Origin: JAWWBL01 sp033720975 | GTDB lineage: Bacteria; Actinomycetota; Acidimicrobiia; Spongiisociales; ZC4RG35 | DNA length: 9,628 nucleotides | Assembly (NCBI GenBank): GCA_033720975.1 | Contig: JAWWBL010000060.1 | Location: forward strand, 1-9,628 | Reading direction: 5' to 3' | Shown: one piece after another, positions 6,237-9,628 of the stretch | Layout: each line of letters begins with the position of its first letter | How positions within the stretch are numbered: position 1 is the first letter of the stretch | Position numbers and translations under genes: made by a program | Notes under the pieces: model-generated | The model's database searches: none | The model's input: the letters and a program-made list of their open reading frames with translations, nothing else | Told to the model about the DNA's origin: nothing

Positions 6237-6983
6237 ATGATTCGCGTGGCTATTTCCGGCGCGGGCGGAAAGCTGGCGTCGGCAGTCATCGGGGCGGTTT
6301 CGTCCGCCGATGACCTGGAGCTGACGACCCTCTACAACCCCAGCCGCGAGGGCGCCGAGATCGAGGGCCGGGAGATCGCGGGTTCCCACGATCTGGTCAC
6401 AGCCGATGTCGTAGTGGAGGCTGCACCTCCCGACGCGGTTGAGACCAACCTTCGACTATGGCGAGACCTCCAAGTCGCCACCGTGGTGGGCACCTCCGGG
6501 TTCACGTCCGAGAAGCTCGATGACCTCCGGGAGATGTGGGGTACCGCCTCGCCGTGTCTGGTAGTGCCGAACTTCTCTATCGGTGCCGTCTTGATGATGA
6601 GGTTTGCCGCTGAGGCCGCTTCACATTTCGAAGCGACCGAGATCATCGAGCGCCACGGTCCGATGAAGTCGGACGCTCCATCGGGCACTGCCCTCGCCAC
6701 CGCCATGGGTGTAGGTGCCGCCGGAGGCCGCTCGTCGGACACCATGGGAGAGCTCGTCTCAGGCGCCAGGGGAGGGGAGGTGGAGGGCATAAGGATCCAT
6801 TCCCTTCGCATGCCGGGTGTCATCTCCCAGCAGGAGGTGGCAATGGCCAACACCGGGGAAGTGCTCTCAATCTCCCATGTCTCGACCAGTTACGAGTCAT
6901 TCGCCGGCGGCGCGGTCGCGGCGATCCGCGGGGTCCGGTCACTTCCTGGCGGGATACACGTCGGTTTGGAGGCCGTGCTTTGA
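6237..6983 (+). CDS. dapB: DapB-like 4-hydroxy-tetrahydrodipicolinate reductase, divergent active site
   Basis: 248-residue reductase with the layout of actinobacterial DapB, which reduces 4-hydroxy-tetrahydrodipicolinate with NAD(P)H in lysine/diaminopimelate synthesis. Visible are the Rossmann 'ISGAGGKLASAVIGAV' (6-21), 'VVGTSGFT' (83-90), 'VPNFSIGAVLMMRFA' (110-124), the active-site 'EIIERHGPMKSDAPSGTA' (135-152) and the C-terminal 'GIRIHSLRMPGVISQQEV' (184-201). Catalytic His140 and Lys144 and the GT of the carboxylate loop (150-151) are kept. The second histidine of the usual HHxxK, which contacts the substrate carboxylate, is Gly141. The DFT of the nicotinamide region is replaced by 'EAAPP' (61-65), and the usual His in 'AHQEV' is Gln198. 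It could be true DapB on a diverged branch or a paralogue with another substrate; no other lysine gene is in view. Sits between the small membrane protein and the thiamine-diphosphate enzyme in one operon. Symbol provisional. Confidence 0.83.
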   Translation: MIRVAISGAGGKLASAVIGAVSSADDLELTTLYNPSREGAEIEGREIAGSHDLVTADVVVEAAPPDAVETNLRLWRDLQVATVVGTSGFTSEKLDDLREMWGTASPCLVVPNFSIGAVLMMRFAAEAASHFEATEIIERHGPMKSDAPSGTALATAMGVGAAGGRSSDTMGELVSGARGGEVEGIRIHSLRMPGVISQQEVAMANTGEVLSISHVSTSYESFAGGAVAAIRGVRSLPGGIHVGLEAVL

Positions 6984-6993
6984 TGTAGGCCTG

Positions 6994-8622
6994 ATGGCCA
7001 AGGTTCACGGAGGACAGATCGTCGCCCGCGCGCTGAAAGCCGAGGGCGTGGACACCATCTTCACACTCACCGGCGGTCACATCGTCCCTATCCTCGACGG
7101 TTGTGTCCAGGAGGGGGTAGATGTCGTCGATGTCCGTCACGAGCAGACCGCCGGGCACGCCGCCGAGGCATATTCCAGACTGACCGGACGGCTCGGTGTG
7201 GCCGTTGTCACTGCGGGGCCGGGGGCCACCGGGACCGTGACTGCTGTCGCAACTGCACTCCAGGCTTCGACCCCGATGCTGGTGATCGCGGGCCGTCACA
7301 TGATCCGTCAGGAGAAGCGTGGTGGTCTTCAGGAGATGGATCACCCGGAGATCTTCAAACCCATCACTCACTGGGCTTCCACCGTTTTCGACGTCGACCG
7401 GCTCGCCGACCACTTGCAGACTGCAGCGAGCCGCGCCTTCAGTGGCCGGGGAGGGCCCGTGTTCGTGGACATCCCGATGGATGTCCAGTTCGACATGATC
7501 GAGGAGTCTGCCGTAACCATCGCCTCTCGACAGGCTGTGCCGGTGTCTGGAGCCGACGATGACACACTCGACCGCATCGTGGCTGCTCTCGTCAGGTCCG
7601 AGCGGGTCATGATCTTCGCCGGCGAGGCGCCGGCGGCGGGGCACGAAGGCGACCTCACCCGGTTGGCAGAGGTTCTGGAGGCCCCGACATACCTGAACAG
7701 TCGTGCCCGGGGATCCCTGCCCCACGACCATCCCCTGCTCGGCAACCGCGCTAGGTCACGGGCGATGGCGGGGGCAGATGTGGTTCTGGCCTTGGGGGTC
7801 GATTGGGACTTCAGGACGAACTATGGCGAGAAACTCAAACCGGACATCACTCTGATCCACGTTGATCGTGACCCGGCCAAGATCGGCTGGAACCGCAAGG
7901 CAGAGATCGGAGTGCTGGCAGACCCTTCTTCCGTTGTCGCCCAGTTGCTCGATAGGTCTCCAGAGATCGGCAGGACCGGGACACCCGTCTGGACCAAGGA
8001 GATCATGGAGGCGGAGTCGGCCAAGTCGGAGGAGGCCCGAGCCGCCTCACTGGACGACTCGTCCCCTGTCATGCCTGAGCGATTTGCCAGGGAGGTAGCC
8101 GAGTTCTTCGGCCCGGACGCCGTGGTTGCCGTTGATGGCGGCGACATCGTGTCCACCACCGCTCGATGGCTCCAAACCTCCACACCTGGTCATGTGCTCG
8201 ACCCAGGTCCACTGGGCACCCTCGGGACCGGCCCCGGCTACGCCATCGCAGCAAAGACGGTGTTCCCCGAGCGAAGGGTGGGCATCGTCTTCGGCGACGG
8301 CGGATTCGGGTTCAATGGCATGGAATACGACACCATGGTGCGGCTGGGCCTGCCGGTGATCGGTGTGGTGGGCAACGACGGTGTCTGGTCGAACATCAAG
8401 ACGTTCCACACGATGTTCTACCCGGACCGCGTAGTGGCAGCTGACCTCGGTGTGCGGCCTTACCACGACATGGTCAGCGGGCTCGGAGGCCATGGCGAGT
8501 TTGTCAGCGATCCTGCCGAGATCCGGCCTGCGCTGGAGAGGGCCGAGGCCTCCGGGCTTCCGTCACTAGTCAACGTCCATCTCGCCGAGACGATGCGAAT
8601 GTCGTCCAACTACTCGCAGTAG
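6994..8622 (+). CDS. thiamine-diphosphate enzyme, acetolactate synthase/2-hydroxyacyl-CoA lyase-like
   Basis: 542-residue enzyme with the three-domain order of the acetolactate synthase/2-hydroxyacyl-CoA lyase superfamily: N-terminal pyrimidine-binding domain, central domain (about 190-320) and C-terminal diphosphate-binding domain. Catalytic Glu50 lies in 'DVRHEQTAGHAAEAYSRLTG' (46-65). The metal/diphosphate motif runs from 'GDGGFGFNGME' (434-444, Asp435) to 'GNDG' (460-463, Asn461). 'PYHDMVSGLGGHGEFV' (489-504) resembles lyase and oxalyl-CoA decarboxylase relatives more than biosynthetic IlvB. Such enzymes cleave or join 2-keto or 2-hydroxyacyl compounds through a thiamine carbanion; the substrate cannot be read here. 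No regulatory IlvN subunit follows. ATG 6994 is chosen because 'MAKVHGGQIVARALKAEGVD' is the usual N-terminus. The frame extends upstream to 6817, but there it overlaps the reductase. The gap to the reductase is 10 bases, so the two are co-transcribed. The ribosome site is weak, perhaps AGG at 6987-6989. Confidence 0.92.
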   Translation: MAKVHGGQIVARALKAEGVDTIFTLTGGHIVPILDGCVQEGVDVVDVRHEQTAGHAAEAYSRLTGRLGVAVVTAGPGATGTVTAVATALQASTPMLVIAGRHMIRQEKRGGLQEMDHPEIFKPITHWASTVFDVDRLADHLQTAASRAFSGRGGPVFVDIPMDVQFDMIEESAVTIASRQAVPVSGADDDTLDRIVAALVRSERVMIFAGEAPAAGHEGDLTRLAEVLEAPTYLNSRARGSLPHDHPLLGNRARSRAMAGADVVLALGVDWDFRTNYGEKLKPDITLIHVDRDPAKIGWNRKAEIGVLADPSSVVAQLLDRSPEIGRTGTPVWTKEIMEAESAKSEEARAASLDDSSPVMPERFAREVAEFFGPDAVVAVDGGDIVSTTARWLQTSTPGHVLDPGPLGTLGTGPGYAIAAKTVFPERRVGIVFGDGGFGFNGMEYDTMVRLGLPVIGVVGNDGVWSNIKTFHTMFYPDRVVAADLGVRPYHDMVSGLGGHGEFVSDPAEIRPALERAEASGLPSLVNVHLAETMRMSSNYSQ

Positions 8623-8628
8623 GCGAGC

Positions 8629-9021
8629 TCAGCCGTCGAGGCCATGGAGGTCGTCGGGAACGTCCACGGCGTGCTCTCTAAGCACCTCGAGTGGCAGGAT
8701 CTCGAGCACGCGCTCGTTGGTCGCGGCCAGGACCACGGGAGCCGCTTGCCCGTCCTGGGCGGCGCGGAGCCAGTTGAGAGCGGTCACACACCATCGATCA
8801 CCCGGGACGAGCCCCGGGAATCGGTAGATGGGTGCGGGAGTGATCAGGTCGTTCCCGATTCGAAGTTGATGATCGAGAAACTCCCTTGTCACGACTGCGC
8901 ATATCGTGTGGCTGCCCGTGTCACTTTGGTCCGTATGACATGAGCCGTCGCGGCGCCACCCGGTCAGCGGTTCGATCCCGCACGTCTCCAACTCGCCGCC
9001 GAGGACGTTACGCGCCGTCAT
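8629..9021 (-). CDS. DUF2237 family protein
   Basis: 130-residue protein of the DUF2237 family, function unknown. The diagnostic run is present: 'ARNVLGGELETC' (3-14), 'PLTGWRRDGSC' (18-28), 'GSHTICAV' (36-43), 'GNDLITP' (56-62), 'FPGLVPGDRWC' (68-78) and 'PVVLAATNERVLEI' (95-108). Cys14, Cys28, Cys41, Cys78 and His38 stand in conserved blocks and could hold a metal or form a redox site, but that is inference. Length is normal for the family and no signal peptide is visible. Convergent with the thiamine-diphosphate enzyme (6-base gap) and divergent from the DUF1697 gene. A CATAAT box 6 bases before ATG 9021, with no Shine-Dalgarno, points to a leaderless message. Confidence 0.88.
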   Translation of the reverse strand: MTARNVLGGELETCGIEPLTGWRRDGSCHTDQSDTGSHTICAVVTREFLDHQLRIGNDLITPAPIYRFPGLVPGDRWCVTALNWLRAAQDGQAAPVVLAATNERVLEILPLEVLREHAVDVPDDLHGLDG

Positions 9022-9027
9022 AGGGGC

Positions 9028-9033
9028 ATTATG
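9028..9033 (-). promoter_or_regulatory. leaderless -10 box for the DUF2237 gene
   Basis: On the minus strand CATAAT (five of six to TATAAT) ends 6 bases before ATG 9021, the spacing for transcription starting at the start codon. It is the best -10 match I found in the window. No good -35 box is seen at 16-18 bases. Confidence 0.5.
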
Positions 9034-9043
9034 CCGGGCCGCC

Positions 9044-9049
9044 TATCGT
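9044..9049 (+). promoter_or_regulatory. leaderless -10 box for the DUF1697 gene
   Basis: TATCGT (four of six to TATAAT, fits TAnnnT) ends 7 bases before GTG 9057. It lies back to back with the minus-strand CATAAT, so two divergent promoters share 35 bases. No ribosome site precedes the GTG. Confidence 0.4.
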
Positions 9050-9056
9050 CTGCCGG

Positions 9057-9590
9057 GTGAGGTTGGTGGCATTCATCAGGGCTGTGATGGTCGGAAGGGA
9101 GGGGTTGCATCGACAGGTGATATTGGACACCTTCCGGAAGGCAGGGGCTACGGACCCGGTGTCACATCTCGCGACGGGAAACGTGTCATTTGACCTCGAT
9201 CCGACGCGGATCGACGATCTTGCAGCCAAAGTCGAAGACGCCATGACCGAGGTGGTGGGACGGGATATCGAAGTCTTCATCCGCACCCTCGACGCGCTCG
9301 AGGCGGTGGACGCGGAAGCCATCTACGCCACAGCACCCTTCGAGCCGCTTCACCGTCTCGTGACATATTTCAACGAGCCACCCGCCTTCGGCTCGGCCGA
9401 GATTCCCGGCTTGATTCAGAAAGGGCGCACTGCGGTATTGGCCATTGATGGGCTCGATGTCTACAGCGTCGCCCGTGAACTGGACGGGCAGATCGGCGCG
9501 CCTGGAGGGATCCTCGAAAAACTGAGCGGACAGCGGGTGACGACCCGTGCCTGGTCGACGGTCCAGAAGATCATCGACAAGAACAGCTAG
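9057..9590 (+). CDS. DUF1697 family protein
   Basis: 177-residue cytosolic protein of the DUF1697 family, function unknown. The N-terminus 'RLVAFIRAVMVGREG' (2-16) corresponds to the usual 'YVALLRGINVGGxxK', but with the GINVGG core changed. 'LATGNVSFD' (43-51) matches the family's 'xxSGNVVF'. The C-terminus 'SGQRVTTRAWSTVQKI' (157-172) matches 'xxxATTRNWNTVxKL', the strongest family mark. Length is the usual 170-180. GTG 9057 is the first in-frame start and leaves an N-terminus of family length. The candidate -10 box 7 bases upstream supports a leaderless message. Divergent from the DUF2237 gene; no functional link between them is known to me. Confidence 0.82.
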   Translation: MRLVAFIRAVMVGREGLHRQVILDTFRKAGATDPVSHLATGNVSFDLDPTRIDDLAAKVEDAMTEVVGRDIEVFIRTLDALEAVDAEAIYATAPFEPLHRLVTYFNEPPAFGSAEIPGLIQKGRTAVLAIDGLDVYSVARELDGQIGAPGGILEKLSGQRVTTRAWSTVQKIIDKNS

Positions 9591-9599
9591 GCCGCGTGC

Positions 9600-9628
9600 T
9601 CAGATGCGGGCGCGTACCGAGCGCACCA
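9600..9628 (-). CDS. possible 3' tail of a further minus-strand gene
   Basis: On the minus strand the last bases read Val-Arg-Ser-Val-Arg-Ala-Arg-Ile then TGA, ending 9 bases after the DUF1697 stop. A convergent gene tail here would fit the packing elsewhere in the window, but eight residues cannot identify a protein and could be chance. Confidence 0.2.

Noticed and set aside
6886..6894. CCAGTTACG, matching half of the palindrome at 4677-4693
   Set aside because: Single half-site inside the reductase coding region without its partner arm; a match of this length can be chance.
6820..7731. 303-codon minus-strand frame antisense to the thiamine-diphosphate enzyme
   Set aside because: No motif in its translation; the opposite strand codes a full-length enzyme with Glu50 and the GDG...N motif.
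8613..8627. CTCGC/GCGAG hairpin at the end of the thiamine-diphosphate enzyme gene as a terminator
   Set aside because: Only a 5-base stem with a 5-base loop and no T-tract; expected by chance in high-GC DNA.
9591..9628. tRNA 3' end suggested by the terminal ACCA
   Set aside because: No T-arm consensus (GTTCRA) or acceptor-like pairing precedes it; the ACCA is most likely chance.

Overview
The window looks like ordinary chromosomal DNA from a high-GC actinobacterium. Pointers are the high G+C of the coding sequence, several GTG starts, a DapB that follows the mycobacterial/actinobacterial layout (248 residues, ending near 'HVGLEAVL'), an Mrp ATPase without the CxxC motif, and several operon-head genes that seem to be transcribed without a leader. 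Acidimicrobiia or a related deep-branching actinobacterial lineage is a guess, not something the sequence proves. I see no mobile element, CRISPR array, tRNA, rRNA, phage gene or convincing intrinsic terminator. No gap between genes exceeds about 50 bases, so there is no long gene-free stretch.

Layout. (1) Positions 1-768 (+) hold the 3' part of an Mrp/NBP35-type iron-sulfur cluster carrier ATPase, cut by the window edge. Its stop overlaps, tail to tail, the stop of the next gene. (2) Positions 761-2570 (-) hold a small P-loop kinase of the adenylate-kinase-like/'topology modulation' type, followed by a class III PLP aminotransferase. (3) Positions 2619-3659 (+) hold a C45-family acyltransferase/amidohydrolase, divergent from the kinase. 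(4) Positions 3668-4672 (-) hold an agmatinase/arginase-family ureohydrolase, convergent with the C45 gene; a short hairpin covers both stop codons. (5) Positions 4714-5982 (+) hold an MFS transporter, divergent from the ureohydrolase; the 41-base gap holds a perfect 17-base palindrome. (6) Positions 6002-8622 (+) hold a tight run: a 76-residue two-helix membrane protein, a DapB-like reductase and a thiamine-diphosphate enzyme. (7) Positions 8629-9021 (-) hold a DUF2237 protein and 9057-9590 (+) a DUF1697 protein, divergent across 35 bases. The last 29 bases may be the tail of another minus-strand gene.

How the genes may fit together. The ureohydrolase (releases urea from a guanidino compound and leaves an amine), the class III omega-aminotransferase (removes a terminal amino group), the C45 enzyme (cuts or forms a linear amide) and the MFS carrier could form a scattered set for use of guanidino or amine compounds. 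They sit in separate transcription units, so this rests on proximity only. The reductase and the thiamine-diphosphate enzyme are more firmly linked by a 10-base gap and shared direction. The reductase has lost a substrate-contact histidine of classical DapB, which leaves open whether the pair serves lysine biosynthesis or another pathway. No clearly new system is evident; that operon and the palindromic operator are the most interesting parts.
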